Shown here piece after piece: positions 1 to 8,608 of a stretch of DNA of 64,000 nt. The number at the start of each line of letters is the position of its first letter. The first letter of the stretch is position 1. The stretch is taken from positions 124,001 to 188,000 of the forward strand of contig NZ_JBNNWS010000005.1 of assembly GCF_050281185.1 (NCBI RefSeq), written 5' to 3'. The stretch comes from Heyndrickxia sp050281185. Lineage in GTDB: Bacteria; Bacillota; Bacilli; Bacillales; Bacillaceae_C. The notes below the pieces were generated by a model, which saw nothing but the letters and a program-made list of their open reading frames with translations, did not search any database and was not told the origin of the DNA. A program made the translations under genes and the position numbers.

Positions 1-382
1 TTCTCATATGTATTTCTCGTATTTTTTCAGCAATACGTAAATCAAATATTTTGACAGTAGGATTATTTTCAACATCAATCAACACATATTGAAAAATACC
101 GCCATTTTCATAAGAGTTTCCTGGTGCATCTGACAGATATTGTGGTATTATTTTTTTAAACTCTATTGGATATTTTTCATAGATTGGTGTTTTTTGATCC
201 TTCGTTTTTATCGGAAGAATACCATCATTATCCTTTTGAAATTTTTTAACGGCTGTTTGAACAACTTGAATTTGATCTTCGTATGGCACTTGATTTTTCG
301 CCAATTTATCTTGAGGATATAAACATCCACTTAAAATGCCAATAGATGATAATACTAGAAATACAAGTATTATTCTTTTCAA
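1..382 (-). CDS. yphF: YphF-family lipoprotein, C-terminus beyond the left edge
   Basis: Only the first 127 codons are in the window; the gene runs off the left end. It starts with TTG at 382, which is why an ATG-based scan misses it. Residues 1-19 form a short positively charged, hydrophobic lipoprotein signal ending in the lipobox LSGC, with Cys20 as the predicted lipidated residue. The following visible part is hydrophilic, rich in K, Q and I, with no catalytic motif that I recognise. Gene position next to a DUF2768 gene and gpsA matches B. subtilis yphF. Function is unknown; the product is expected on the outer face of the membrane. A GGAAAGG sequence lies rather far (14 nt) from the TTG, so the start is only moderately sure. 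Confidence 0.7.
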   Translation of the reverse strand, partial: MKRIILVFLVLSSIGILSGCLYPQDKLAKNQVPYEDQIQVVQTAVKKFQKDNDGILPIKTKDQKTPIYEKYPIEFKKIIPQYLSDAPGNSYENGGIFQYVLIDVENNPTVKIFDLRIAEKIREIHMR

Positions 383-418
383 AATACTATTTCAATCCTT
401 TCCAATCGTAGATTCTTT

Positions 419-622
419 TTAACTGCCTGTTGGCCCGGTAAAGACAACATATACCATAATCAAACCACCAACAATCAAACATAAGTAGGCTATTAATGCT
501 GTAAATACCTTTAAAAATTTCACCTTTATTTTATACCTACTAAAATAAATGGTTACCATCGCAATTGCCATTAATCCCATGCCAGCAATAGATACCCACA
601 TTTTAAACATTGATTCAGACAT
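419..622 (-). CDS. yphE: Small DUF2768 membrane protein (YphE family)
   Basis: A 67-residue protein with two predicted membrane segments (about residues 8-27 and 37-60). I chose the ATG at 622 rather than the longer frame to 736 because AAGGTGG sits 7 nt before it and because the B. subtilis YphE/DUF2768 family is the same length. The longer N-terminus would add an unrelated cysteine-rich stretch. It lies 36 bp upstream of the lipoprotein gene on the same strand and probably shares its transcript. Biochemical role unknown; the family is confined to Bacillales. Confidence 0.8.
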   Translation of the reverse strand: MSESMFKMWVSIAGMGLMAIAMVTIYFSRYKIKVKFLKVFTALIAYLCLIVGGLIMVYVVFTGPTGS

Positions 623-940
623 AGAAATTTCCACCTTTTCCGATAATAAAAAAGTTCTTTTTTTATGTATTAAGTTAATGAAACCTAAGTAAACTACGGA
701 ACATATTATATCATATTCCGCCATATACACTAACAAAGTTTTTTTAGTAAATTGAACTCATAAAAAAAACTGAAGTAAGGGGCGTTAACCTTACTTCAGT
801 TAAAACTAGACAAATACCCAATCCACTAGTTTAAAGCTTTTACTTCATGGCATTTTATGCTATTTATTTTATATTTGCATCGTCGAATGCCTAAAAAGCT
901 AAAAAATCATTGGACAGAAAATGATAAAAAGATATCCGAT
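623..940. other. Intergenic stretch yphE-gpsA
   Basis: These 318 bases hold the gpsA terminator hairpin (768-801) and otherwise only AT-rich sequence upstream of yphE. I see no further gene, repeat or RNA element here. Confidence 0.5.
768..801 (-). terminator. Rho-independent terminator after gpsA
   Basis: Perfect 13-bp stem (AACTGAAGTAAGG paired with CCTTACTTCAGTT, 8-nt loop) followed on the minus strand by a run of Ts. It lies about 140 bp past the gpsA stop and separates gpsA from yphE. Confidence 0.85.
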
Positions 941-1987
941 TTATCCATTTAACAAATTTGTCAAATCTTCCATTTCATTCGTTTTTAATCGTCCCATCAA
1001 ATTATCCACAGCTTCTTTAGGATTATATTCATTAAATAATACACGATATAAAGCATCTGTGATTGGCATTTTAACTTCATATTTTTCGGATAACTGGTGT
1101 GCTGCCTTTGTCGTTCTTACCCCTTCAACAACCATCCCCATATTTTTCAATACTTCAGCAAGATTCATACCTTTTCCTAGCATATTTCCTGCTCTCCAAT
1201 TTCTAGAATGAACACTTGTACATGTAACAATCAAGTCACCAATACCAGATAGACCTAAAAACGTTAATGGATTTGCCCCCATTTTCGTTCCTAGACGGGC
1301 TATTTCTGCTAATCCCCTGGTTATTAAAGCTGCCTTAGCATTATCTCCGTAACCAAGACCATCTGAGATCCCTGCAGCAAGTGCGATAATATTTTTCAAT
1401 GCACCGCCTATTTCCACACCAATTACATCTAAATTGGTATAAACCCGGAAGTTTTGATTCATGAACAGGTCTTGCACCCATTTAGCCGCTTCTTCATTTT
1501 GTGAGGATACAGTAACAGTTGTAGGGTGTCTAAGACTTACTTCCTCTGCATGACTAGGACCAGATAAAACAACAACATCTCTTAAAATCTCTTTAGAACA
1601 TTCATCTTCGATCATTTCAGATATCCTTAATAATGTATCTGGTTCAATTCCTTTACTAACATGGACGACAGTAATCGGTGAAGTTTGAAATTCACCGATT
1701 TTCCCCAATACTTCGCGAATCGCTTTTGTTGGTACTGCAAGCACAATAATGTTGATATTTTCCATTACTTCCTGCAATGAGTGATATCCAATAATTGACT
1801 CTGATAAATGGATGCTGGGAAGATATTTTTCATTTGAATGATACTGATTAATTTCTTCTATTTGTTCTTTTTTATGTCCCCAAAGTCGAACATCATGTCC
1901 ATTATCCGCAAGTACCATTGCTAGTGCTGTTCCCCAGCTACCTGCACCGATAACTGCTATTTTCTCCTTCTTATAAGACAATCTCAT
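941..1987 (-). CDS. gpsA: NAD(P)-dependent glycerol-3-phosphate dehydrogenase
   Basis: Makes sn-glycerol 3-phosphate from dihydroxyacetone phosphate for phospholipid synthesis in the cytosol. The N-terminal Rossmann motif GAGSWGTALA is followed by the family signatures VAVPTKA-type, SKGIEPD, SGPSHAEEV and the catalytic region EIGGALKNIIALAAG. About 348 residues, against 345 in B. subtilis, and nearly collinear with it. A GTG lies one codon upstream at 1990; the ATG at 1987 is preferred. The gene follows der as in B. subtilis but is separated from it by about 160 bp containing a degenerate repeat, so a transcript shared with der is possible but not shown. Confidence 0.97.
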   Translation of the reverse strand: MRLSYKKEKIAVIGAGSWGTALAMVLADNGHDVRLWGHKKEQIEEINQYHSNEKYLPSIHLSESIIGYHSLQEVMENINIIVLAVPTKAIREVLGKIGEFQTSPITVVHVSKGIEPDTLLRISEMIEDECSKEILRDVVVLSGPSHAEEVSLRHPTTVTVSSQNEEAAKWVQDLFMNQNFRVYTNLDVIGVEIGGALKNIIALAAGISDGLGYGDNAKAALITRGLAEIARLGTKMGANPLTFLGLSGIGDLIVTCTSVHSRNWRAGNMLGKGMNLAEVLKNMGMVVEGVRTTKAAHQLSEKYEVKMPITDALYRVLFNEYNPKEAVDNLMGRLKTNEMEDLTNLLNG

Positions 1988-2012
1988 CACCCACTATTTT
2001 ATATAATGTATT

Positions 2013-2150
2013 GCGCAAGCAGTCAACTCCTAGGTATCAAATAACCACAAACCAATTAAGTTAAAGAGTAGACTTCATTGCTGGAAAATCTAAAAGCCGT
2101 TTTCCGAAACATTTTTGCCCTAGGCTAACCAAGGCCTTTCCGCTATTCTT
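2013..2150. repeat. Degenerate intergenic repeat, copy A
   Basis: Shares the blocks GCG(C/T)AAGCAG and AACATTTTTGCC(C/T)TAGG followed by a TAA-CAAG-like sequence and a CGCT-rich end with 7342-7420. The two blocks are about 95 bp apart here and 36 bp apart in the other copy, so one copy has gained or lost internal sequence. It fills most of the der-gpsA gap. No coding potential seen. Confidence 0.5.
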
Positions 2151-3459
2151 ATTTTCTTCTACGTGCAATAATTCGAATTGGAGTACCTTCAAAATCAAAT
2201 GCATCACGTATTCTATTTTCTAAAAATCTTTCATATGAAAAATGCATAAGTTCAGATTCATTTACAAAAACAACAAATGTTGGCGGTTTTACAGCCACTT
2301 GTGTTGCATAATATATTTTCAACCGCTTTCCTTTATCTGTTGGGGTAGGATTCATTGCCACGGCGTCCATAATTACTTCGTTTAGAATACTAGATTGAAC
2401 TCGCATTGCATGATTTTCGCTGACTGTTTTTATAACTGGGATTAAAGTTTGCAATCTCTTTTTAGTTTTCGCTGATAAAAACACAATTGGTGCATACGTT
2501 AAAAATAGAAAATGTTCACGAATATTTTCTTCAAATTTTTTCATCGTTTTTTCATCTTTTTCAACTGCATCCCATTTATTCACAACGATAACTATCGCTC
2601 TGCCTGCTTCATGGGCATATCCTGCAATACGTTTGTCTTGTTCCCTTATTCCTTCTTCACCATTAATCACTACACAAACTACATCGGATCGTTCAATCGC
2701 TCTTAATGCACGCAAGACACTATATTTTTCAGTGCTTTCATACACTTTACCTTTTTTTCTCATCCCTGCAGTATCAATAATTACATATTCTTGATCCTCG
2801 TAGGTATACATTGAGTCAATAGCATCTCTAGTAGTTCCCTCTATATCACTAACGATTACTCTTTCCTCACCTAGTATTGCATTTACAAGTGAGGATTTTC
2901 CAACATTAGGCCGGCCAATAAAACTAAATTTAATCTTATCATCATCATAATCCATTTCCTCTATTTTTGGAAAGTGCTTAACTACTTCATCTAATAAGTC
3001 TCCTAGACCGATACCATGAGACCCTGAAATAGGAAACGGATCACCGAAACCTAGCGAGTAAAAGTCATATATTTGATCCCTCATTTCGGGATTATCAATT
3101 TTATTAACACCTAAAACTACTGGTTTTTTTGATTTGTATAATATTTTGGCAACTAGTTCATCTGCCGTGGTAATTCCTTCACGTCCACTGGCGATAAAAA
3201 TAATAACATCTGCCTCATCGATCGCAATTTCTGCCTGCCCTCTAATTTGTTCTAGAAACGGCTCATCACCAATGTCTATACCACCAGTATCAATAATATT
3301 AAAATCGTGAGTTAACCATTCAGCTGAACTGTAAATTCTGTCTCTAGTAACACCGGGAATATCTTCAACTATTGATATACGTTCACCGACAATTCGGTTG
3401 AAAATTGTCGATTTTCCTACATTCGGACGACCTACAATAGCGACAACAGGTTTTGTCAC
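2149..3459 (-). CDS. der: Ribosome-assembly GTPase Der (EngA)
   Basis: Essential double GTPase that acts in 50S subunit maturation. Two G domains in tandem: P-loops GRPNVGKST near the N-terminus and GRPNVGKSS in the middle, each with DTAG/DTGG and NKxD motifs (VNKID, VNKWD), followed by the KH-like C-terminal domain ending in basic residues. I chose GTG at 3459, preceded by AAGGGTG at 6-nt spacing; this gives 436 residues, exactly the B. subtilis length. The frame stays open to an ATG at 3513 but that would add 18 residues not usual in the family. Confidence 0.96.
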   Translation of the reverse strand: MTKPVVAIVGRPNVGKSTIFNRIVGERISIVEDIPGVTRDRIYSSAEWLTHDFNIIDTGGIDIGDEPFLEQIRGQAEIAIDEADVIIFIASGREGITTADELVAKILYKSKKPVVLGVNKIDNPEMRDQIYDFYSLGFGDPFPISGSHGIGLGDLLDEVVKHFPKIEEMDYDDDKIKFSFIGRPNVGKSSLVNAILGEERVIVSDIEGTTRDAIDSMYTYEDQEYVIIDTAGMRKKGKVYESTEKYSVLRALRAIERSDVVCVVINGEEGIREQDKRIAGYAHEAGRAIVIVVNKWDAVEKDEKTMKKFEENIREHFLFLTYAPIVFLSAKTKKRLQTLIPVIKTVSENHAMRVQSSILNEVIMDAVAMNPTPTDKGKRLKIYYATQVAVKPPTFVVFVNESELMHFSYERFLENRIRDAFDFEGTPIRIIARRRK

Positions 3460-3558
3460 ATCAATCACCCTTTCATTTATACTTTCTTTCGTGTTATTTT
3501 CTTCACTATTCACATTTTTAATTATTGGCTTTGTTATTTAAATGATTTATTTTAAGTA

Positions 3559-3582
3559 AAAGCCCATACCACAAAGGGCTTT
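3559..3582 (-). terminator. Probable terminator after yphA
   Basis: Stem AAAGCCC/GGGCTTT with a 10-nt loop, followed on the minus strand by TTACTT. It separates the yphA transcript from der. The short stem and weak T-tract make it uncertain. The rest of the 3460-3753 gap shows no gene. Confidence 0.5.
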
Positions 3583-3753
3583 ATTAGTAAAAACAACCTT
3601 GTTTAACAAAGCCAATTATTAAAATAAGAATGACATCGGAGCCTAACTTAAATAGTTTAACAATAATATGTATGACAAGCAATGATTGAATGGAAAAAGA
3701 TAGCTTTAAAACATATATTTTAATGACATTTATAGATATACATAAGTAATAAT

Positions 3754-4383
3754 TTATTTTGAAATATTTTTAACTCCAAGAATATCCTTATTTTTGGTTT
3801 TCAGACTATTTTTTATAGACATAATTGTAGAAACATGATTAATAAAGGACCAAACAATTATTAGACTTAAAAAAACAGAACACACATCTAAATATTCACT
3901 ACTCCCGACAATGTATGGAAAACCCCATTTTTTTAAAATCAACGAATAGATGATTTCTCCTTGCAAGGTGCCTAATAAGGAACATATTATTTGAGAGTAT
4001 ATGGAACGAGAAAGTAAAAGTTGTGATATTAAAAAAACTAATCCTCCTAGTAATATCCTACGATCAACTAATACCCAAACTGGATCGTATAATTCAAGCA
4101 GCAAAAAACCTGAAAAACCTGTCATCATTATAAAAATTGATATAATCATGTACATTTTTTTCAAAAATGACAAGGTAGTAAGATAATAATAACTAACTGT
4201 TAAAATTACTAGGGAAGGAATTTGGAATGTAATTGTAAATAAATTTACTTTATAAGGAAAAAGAATTAATAATATCAATGAATAGAACGCTAACCAAATT
4301 CTTAATTTATTTTGTTTATTTAATATAAAAGTTGAAAATATCCAGACATTCCATAAAAAAAAGATAAAATAAAAACCACTCAT
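3754..4383 (-). CDS. yphA: Polytopic membrane protein, YphA/SeaA family
   Basis: A 209-residue, very hydrophobic protein with about six or seven membrane segments and a short lysine-rich C-terminal tail. No enzyme motif is visible. Its place between der and ypzI/ypfD matches B. subtilis yphA (seaA), reported to take part in spore envelope assembly; this functional assignment rests on synteny and membrane topology, since sequence conservation is low. Divergent from ypzI with about 110 bp between the starts. Confidence 0.7.
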   Translation of the reverse strand: MSGFYFIFFLWNVWIFSTFILNKQNKLRIWLAFYSLILLILFPYKVNLFTITFQIPSLVILTVSYYYLTTLSFLKKMYMIISIFIMMTGFSGFLLLELYDPVWVLVDRRILLGGLVFLISQLLLSRSIYSQIICSLLGTLQGEIIYSLILKKWGFPYIVGSSEYLDVCSVFLSLIIVWSFINHVSTIMSIKNSLKTKNKDILGVKNISK

Positions 4384-4491
4384 GTAAACAATCTCCTTTC
4401 ATTTTCCATTATGGGAAAATAAAAAAGATTCTAACCATGAATAGTAACTTTTAATCAAGATATCCTAACATTTAGGAGGTGTTCATCAATT

Positions 4492-4620
4492 ATGGGTAAA
4501 GACCGACAAGAAAAAAAGTTAAAAGCAAGCCGCAGAGTAGAATCTGATCGTGACCAAGCCCTTCATCATAACGGATCAACAAAATTAGAGAGCCCTGAAG
4601 AATCGAGAAATAACCAGTAA
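4492..4620 (+). CDS. ypzI: YpzI-family small protein
   Basis: A 42-residue, highly charged protein beginning MGKDRQEKKLKASRRVESD, the recognisable YpzI pattern. A strong ribosome binding site (TTAGGAGGTG) lies 9-10 nt before the ATG and a terminator hairpin follows directly. No cysteine pairs, membrane segment or domain. Function unknown; conserved as a stand-alone gene between ypfD and yphA in Bacillus, which fits here. Confidence 0.85.
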   Translation: MGKDRQEKKLKASRRVESDRDQALHHNGSTKLESPEESRNNQ

Positions 4621-4630
4621 CCTAAAAAAA

Positions 4631-4661
4631 ACCAAAAACTCTCAGTATGTGAGTTTTTGGT
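4631..4661. terminator. Bidirectional terminator between ypzI and ypfD
   Basis: 11-bp perfect stem ACCAAAAACTC/GAGTTTTTGGT with a 9-nt loop. A run of seven As on the left gives a T-tract for the minus-strand ypfD; ATTAATTTTAT follows for the plus-strand ypzI. Confidence 0.85.
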
Positions 4662-4675
4662 ATTAATTTTATAAA

Positions 4676-5815
4676 TTAATTTTTTAATCCTTTTAACTTA
4701 TCACCAATAACTTCTCCAAGTTGAAAACCTTTTGATTCCTCAGGAAGTTCATAATCTACTACTTCCTCTTGATATCGATCTTCAAGATCTTTAATGCTAA
4801 GAGAAAGTCGCTCATCATTTGCGTTTACTTCTAATACTTTTACTTTTACTTCTTGACCTTCCTTTAATACCTCATGAGGAGTATTAATATGCTTATGGGA
4901 AATTTGCGAAATATGGACTAACCCTTCAACACCTGGTAATACTTCAACAAAGGCTCCAAATGAGACTAGTCTTTTTACTTCTCCTGTTAAAACAGATCCT
5001 TTCGGAGCCTTTTGTTCGATGTCAGTCCATGGCCCTGGCTGTGTTTCTTTAATAGACAATGATATTCGTTCATTATCATGATCAACAGAAAGTACTTTCA
5101 CTTTAACAATTTGGCCTTCTTCAATAACATCTGATGGCTTTGCTACATGTTCATGAGAAAGTTGGGAAATATGGACTAGACCATCTACACCGCCAATATC
5201 AACAAAAGCGCCGAAATCAGTAATTCTTTGTACTTTACCTTCAAGTATTTGACCAGCTTGAATATGATATAAAGCTTGCTTCTTCTTTTCTAATTTTTCT
5301 GTTTCAACCACTGCTCGGTGTGAAAGGATAATACGATTTTTTTCGCGATCTAATTCAACAATTTTAAATTTTAATGTTTTTCCTTTATAATCACTAAAAT
5401 CTTCAACATAGTGATCCTCAACTAGTGATGCAGGTACAAAACCCCTAATTCCTAAATCGACAACTAGTCCTCCTTTTACTACATCACTAATATTAGCTTC
5501 AAATATTTCATTATTTTCAAATCGCTTCTTCATTTCATCCCAAGCTAATTCAGCATCTACTTTTCTTTTAGAAACAACAAGTGCATCTTCTTCAACCTTT
5601 GTAACAACTAGATCAAGGACATCACCAACATTTACAACGTCAGATGCTTTCTCAACATGAAGACTCGACAATTCACTGATTGGGATAATGCCATCAATCT
5701 TACTGCCTTCAATGGCTACAAGTACTTGTTTTTCCTCAACCTTTGTAACTGTTCCTTTTACTTTATCATTCTCTAAAAAGGTTTTTACTTCCACTTGATT
5801 CATATCATCTGTCAT
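4676..5815 (-). CDS. ypfD: S1 RNA-binding domain protein (YpfD, ribosomal protein S1 homologue)
   Basis: A 379-residue protein built of four S1 domains (roughly residues 13-83, 100-165, 184-255 and 270-345), each with the GxVxxxxxFGAFVDI-type core; the last two are the best conserved. Firmicute S1-like proteins are shorter than the six-domain proteobacterial S1 and their need on the ribosome is limited, so the name rpsA is often used loosely. Expected to bind mRNA in the cytosol. ATG at 5815 with AAGGAGGAG 6 nt before. The cmk-plsC-ypfD order is that of B. subtilis, with a 173-bp gap upstream. Confidence 0.92.
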   Translation of the reverse strand: MTDDMNQVEVKTFLENDKVKGTVTKVEEKQVLVAIEGSKIDGIIPISELSSLHVEKASDVVNVGDVLDLVVTKVEEDALVVSKRKVDAELAWDEMKKRFENNEIFEANISDVVKGGLVVDLGIRGFVPASLVEDHYVEDFSDYKGKTLKFKIVELDREKNRIILSHRAVVETEKLEKKKQALYHIQAGQILEGKVQRITDFGAFVDIGGVDGLVHISQLSHEHVAKPSDVIEEGQIVKVKVLSVDHDNERISLSIKETQPGPWTDIEQKAPKGSVLTGEVKRLVSFGAFVEVLPGVEGLVHISQISHKHINTPHEVLKEGQEVKVKVLEVNANDERLSLSIKDLEDRYQEEVVDYELPEESKGFQLGEVIGDKLKGLKN

Positions 5816-5988
5816 ATGTACTCCTCCTTAATCCAATTACTGACTACTAATGCTATAGATTTATTTCTCTTTTTATATAAATTCGAATAAAAATTATTCA
5901 GTTCTTGCTTTATTTAAATTCATATTATTCGAAATTTATCCTTTCTATAAACTTCTAACAAATACAACATTTTGTCAAGTAAAGTGAC

Positions 5989-6573
5989 TCATGTCCGATG
6001 TTTCTCTATAAGTATTTGTATTTGGCCCATAATAACATCTGTTACGTCATTAGCACTTGCTTTTTTTTCACGTAACTCTTTCATATTTATCGGTTCTCCA
6101 TATACTACTTTCAGTTTTTTGAAAGGTTTATACGGACCAATAATCGCACAAGGAACTACTTCAGCATCAGTTCTTAATGCAAAGAAGCCCGCACCAGCGA
6201 GCCCTTTTCCAAGCTCTCCAGTCTTGCTCCTTGTACCTTCTGGAAATAATCCCAAAACTTGATTTTCTTTTAAGACTTTCATTCCTATTCTTAAAGCTTC
6301 CCTATCCCCCGCCCCTCGTTTAACAGGAAATACATTTAATTTTTTCATAAGTGTTTTAATAATTGGCTTTTTAAATAATTCTTCTTTTCCCATGAAAACA
6401 ACAGGTCTTGGGGCTGTAATACCAACTACTGGCGGATCTAGATTATCGATATGATTTGCACAAAGCAGAACACCGCCATTTTTTGGGAAATGCTCGACTC
6501 CTATGATCTGAATTCTATATAGTGGTTTAAATATTCTCCAAACTACCACTTTTGCAAATGAGTAAAATGTCAC
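5989..6573 (-). CDS. plsC: 1-acyl-sn-glycerol-3-phosphate acyltransferase
   Basis: Second acylation step of phosphatidic acid synthesis at the inner membrane face. The catalytic HX4D box is His41-Asp46 (NHIDNLD), and the substrate-binding EGTRS box follows in LFPEGTRSKTG. Length 194, a compact PlsC of the Bacillus type. ATG overlaps the cmk stop (ATGA), so translation is coupled to cmk. Together with gpsA it places two steps of glycerolipid synthesis in this stretch. Confidence 0.93.
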   Translation of the reverse strand: MTFYSFAKVVVWRIFKPLYRIQIIGVEHFPKNGGVLLCANHIDNLDPPVVGITAPRPVVFMGKEELFKKPIIKTLMKKLNVFPVKRGAGDREALRIGMKVLKENQVLGLFPEGTRSKTGELGKGLAGAGFFALRTDAEVVPCAIIGPYKPFKKLKVVYGEPINMKELREKKASANDVTDVIMGQIQILIEKHRT

Positions 6574-7250
6574 CCTAATTCGATCCTTTCATTAGCCAAG
6601 TGCATAATTTTATTTACGACGTCCTCTATTGATAGTGAGGTTGTATCAATTTCTAAAGCATCTTCCGCTTTTTTCAAAGGGGCCACTTCGCGTTCAGAAT
6701 CAATCTTATCGCGAAGTTCTATTTCCTTCCTTAATTGTTCTAAATCTGACGGATAACCTTTTAATAAATTTTCAGCATGTCTTCTCTCAGCACGTTCTTC
6801 AACACTCGCAAGTAAAAAGATTTTTAATTCGGCATCTGGAATAACATGTGTCCCAATATCACGGCCATCCATGACAACACCTCCATCTTTAGCGAAGGCT
6901 TGTTGTCTTCTTACCATCTCCTCACGAACTAACCGATGTTTTGATACATTTGATACAGAATTCGTAACTTTTGATTCACGAATTTCTTTTGACACATTTA
7001 CTCCATCGACAAAAACAAGCTGTCCATTCTCGCCAGGTTTTAGTTCGATTTTCGTTACTCCTAATAAATCCGCTAGTGCAGCTTCATTATTTATGTCAAT
7101 CCCATTTTTATTTGCTTTTAATGTCAATGCTCTATACATAGCACCTGTATCTATGTAAATAAAAGATAATTTTTCAGCAACAATTTTTGCTACAGTACTC
7201 TTACCGGCTGCAGCTGGTCCGTCAATAGCAATTCGAATATTTTTTTTCAT
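6570..7250 (-). CDS. cmk: Cytidylate kinase
   Basis: Phosphorylates CMP and dCMP. The P-loop GPAAAGKS is at residues 11-18, followed by the CMP-binding features SVSKHRLVREEMVRRQQ and GRDIGTHV typical of the Cmk family, and an Arg-rich lid (ERAERR). The start at 7250 (MKKNIRIAIDGPA) is preferred over 7283: GAAGGA lies 6 nt upstream and 226 residues matches the B. subtilis enzyme (224). Overlaps plsC by 4 bp. Confidence 0.95.
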   Translation of the reverse strand: MKKNIRIAIDGPAAAGKSTVAKIVAEKLSFIYIDTGAMYRALTLKANKNGIDINNEAALADLLGVTKIELKPGENGQLVFVDGVNVSKEIRESKVTNSVSNVSKHRLVREEMVRRQQAFAKDGGVVMDGRDIGTHVIPDAELKIFLLASVEERAERRHAENLLKGYPSDLEQLRKEIELRDKIDSEREVAPLKKAEDALEIDTTSLSIEDVVNKIMHLANERIELG

Positions 7251-7341
7251 AAATTCCTTCACCCACTCTAATAAAATAACCAAAAAATCTTTTCAGCTTA
7301 GAACTAAGCTAAAAAAGAAGTTTCACTTTATCTTTTGATTA

Positions 7342-7420
7342 GCGTAAGCAGCCAGTCCCTCGTGGTCAAAAACCTGCAACATTTTTGCCTTAGGATAATC
7401 AAGTTGCTTTCGCTTTTCTT
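7342..7420. repeat. Degenerate intergenic repeat, copy B
   Basis: Second copy of the sequence at 2013-2150, sharing GCGTAAGCAG and AACATTTTTGCCTTAGG. It is shorter, with only 36 bp between the two shared blocks. It lies between cmk and ypfB. A weak AGCTTAG/CTAAGCT hairpin (7295-7310) lies just beside it. Confidence 0.5.
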
Positions 7421-7478
7421 ATACTATTTTAACACATATTATAAGTATAAAGAAAAAAGACAGAAAATTTTCTGCCCC

Positions 7479-7658
7479 TTAGCGATTTTTCCATGTTTCA
7501 ACTATAGGTGTTTCATTCGCTTTATTTACTCCTTCATAGAAGGTTATCTTTTGTATATCTTTAAAAAAACCATATGGTTGTAAGATTACTTGAATGATGA
7601 TTAGTATAATAAAATGAAAAACAACTAGTTTAATAAACCAACGTTCTATCAATTTCAT
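7479..7658 (-). CDS. ypfB: YpfB-family small membrane protein
   Basis: A 59-residue protein with one N-terminal membrane segment (about residues 8-27) and a short polar tail containing the YEGV motif that is recognisable in B. subtilis YpfB (58 residues). Start at 7658 (MKLIERWFIKL) is chosen over 7721 because a GAGGAG/GGGAAGAA purine-rich site precedes it and the length then fits the family. Function unknown. Downstream of ypfA on the same strand. Confidence 0.8.
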   Translation of the reverse strand: MKLIERWFIKLVVFHFIILIIIQVILQPYGFFKDIQKITFYEGVNKANETPIVETWKNR

Positions 7659-7756
7659 TTCTTCCCACTCCTCAAACCCACTCACATAAAACTTTTTTGA
7701 AATTTGACATCTATAAATCATTATCGGAAATATGGGAATAATTTATACACAATATG

Positions 7757-8410
7757 TTAGTTTAATAATCCTTTTTTTCGGAGCTCTAATTGCTTTTCAA
7801 AACAAAAACGGAAAATTTGTTGCTTTTCTTTTTCTTGGATATCAGTAAATTCTATTGATGCAACCATTTTCTTAGACACATCCCATATTCTTATTAGTTT
7901 ACATGTTGTTTTTATGTAATGATATTCTCCCGATTGCATTGGAAGAACGAGAAGCGCTTCACCCGTTTCATAAGGTAAAGGGGCTATATTCTTTGGTAAG
8001 ATGATCGCACATCCCCCTGCACTAATATCTTCAGTTACAGTAGCAAATTGATAGTTGGAATTTGGAAAATGTATAGAGATATCTAAAGCTGTTTCAACAC
8101 GAACAAATTGACGGCGTTGAATTTTTTTGAAATCTTCCTTTGGAGGTAATTGTAAAACGATTAAAGGAATTTTCTTTTTTATTTTTCCAATTACTTTGGA
8201 TCGAAATTGAAAAGCAAGGTTATCCTCAGTAGAAAACATAACATTTATCTCCAAAGAATTTGTAAGGAAAGCAGTTCTGTTAGTAATTATACTAATTGGA
8301 TAATCGATATATAATTTATCTCCATCAATATCTGCTATTTTACATTTATACTTCTCTACATTTTCATTTTCGAGAGTTTCTAAAGTAAGCATCATTCCTA
8401 TGTTTAGCAT
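7757..8410 (-). CDS. ypfA: PilZ-domain c-di-GMP receptor (YpfA/MotI family)
   Basis: Two-domain YcgR-like protein: N-terminal PilZN/YcgR domain (residues 1-90) and C-terminal PilZ domain (95-215). The c-di-GMP binding residues are visible: RxxxR at Arg100-Arg104 (RRQFVR) and the DxSxxG motif in EDISAGG. In B. subtilis this protein (MotI/DgrA) acts as a molecular clutch on the flagellar motor when c-di-GMP is bound; the same role is inferred here. Start uncertain between TTG 8413 and ATG 8410; AAGGA lies 8-11 nt upstream. It is one of two probable c-di-GMP sensors in the window, the other being the RNA aptamer before sinI. Confidence 0.88.
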   Translation of the reverse strand: MLNIGMMLTLETLENENVEKYKCKIADIDGDKLYIDYPISIITNRTAFLTNSLEINVMFSTEDNLAFQFRSKVIGKIKKKIPLIVLQLPPKEDFKKIQRRQFVRVETALDISIHFPNSNYQFATVTEDISAGGCAIILPKNIAPLPYETGEALLVLPMQSGEYHYIKTTCKLIRIWDVSKKMVASIEFTDIQEKEKQQIFRFCFEKQLELRKKGLLN

Positions 8411-8608
8411 CAACCCATTAATCCTTCCTATGTATTAAATAAATGATATATTTATTATGCCACTTAATGACAGAGTTTTCTAGATATTTCTATTTAAGAA
8501 GTTTAAGGTTTGATGTTATTAGTAGTTAAATTTAGTAGAAATCTGTTTATTGGTCGACACCTTTATTCATCTGATATATTAAGAAAAGGAAAGCCTCTCA
8601 AGCCTTCC

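Noticed and set aside
140..322. Plus-strand frame of 60 residues at the left edge
   Set aside because: It is the antisense of the yphF-like lipoprotein gene, whose TTG start, lipobox and composition are convincing.
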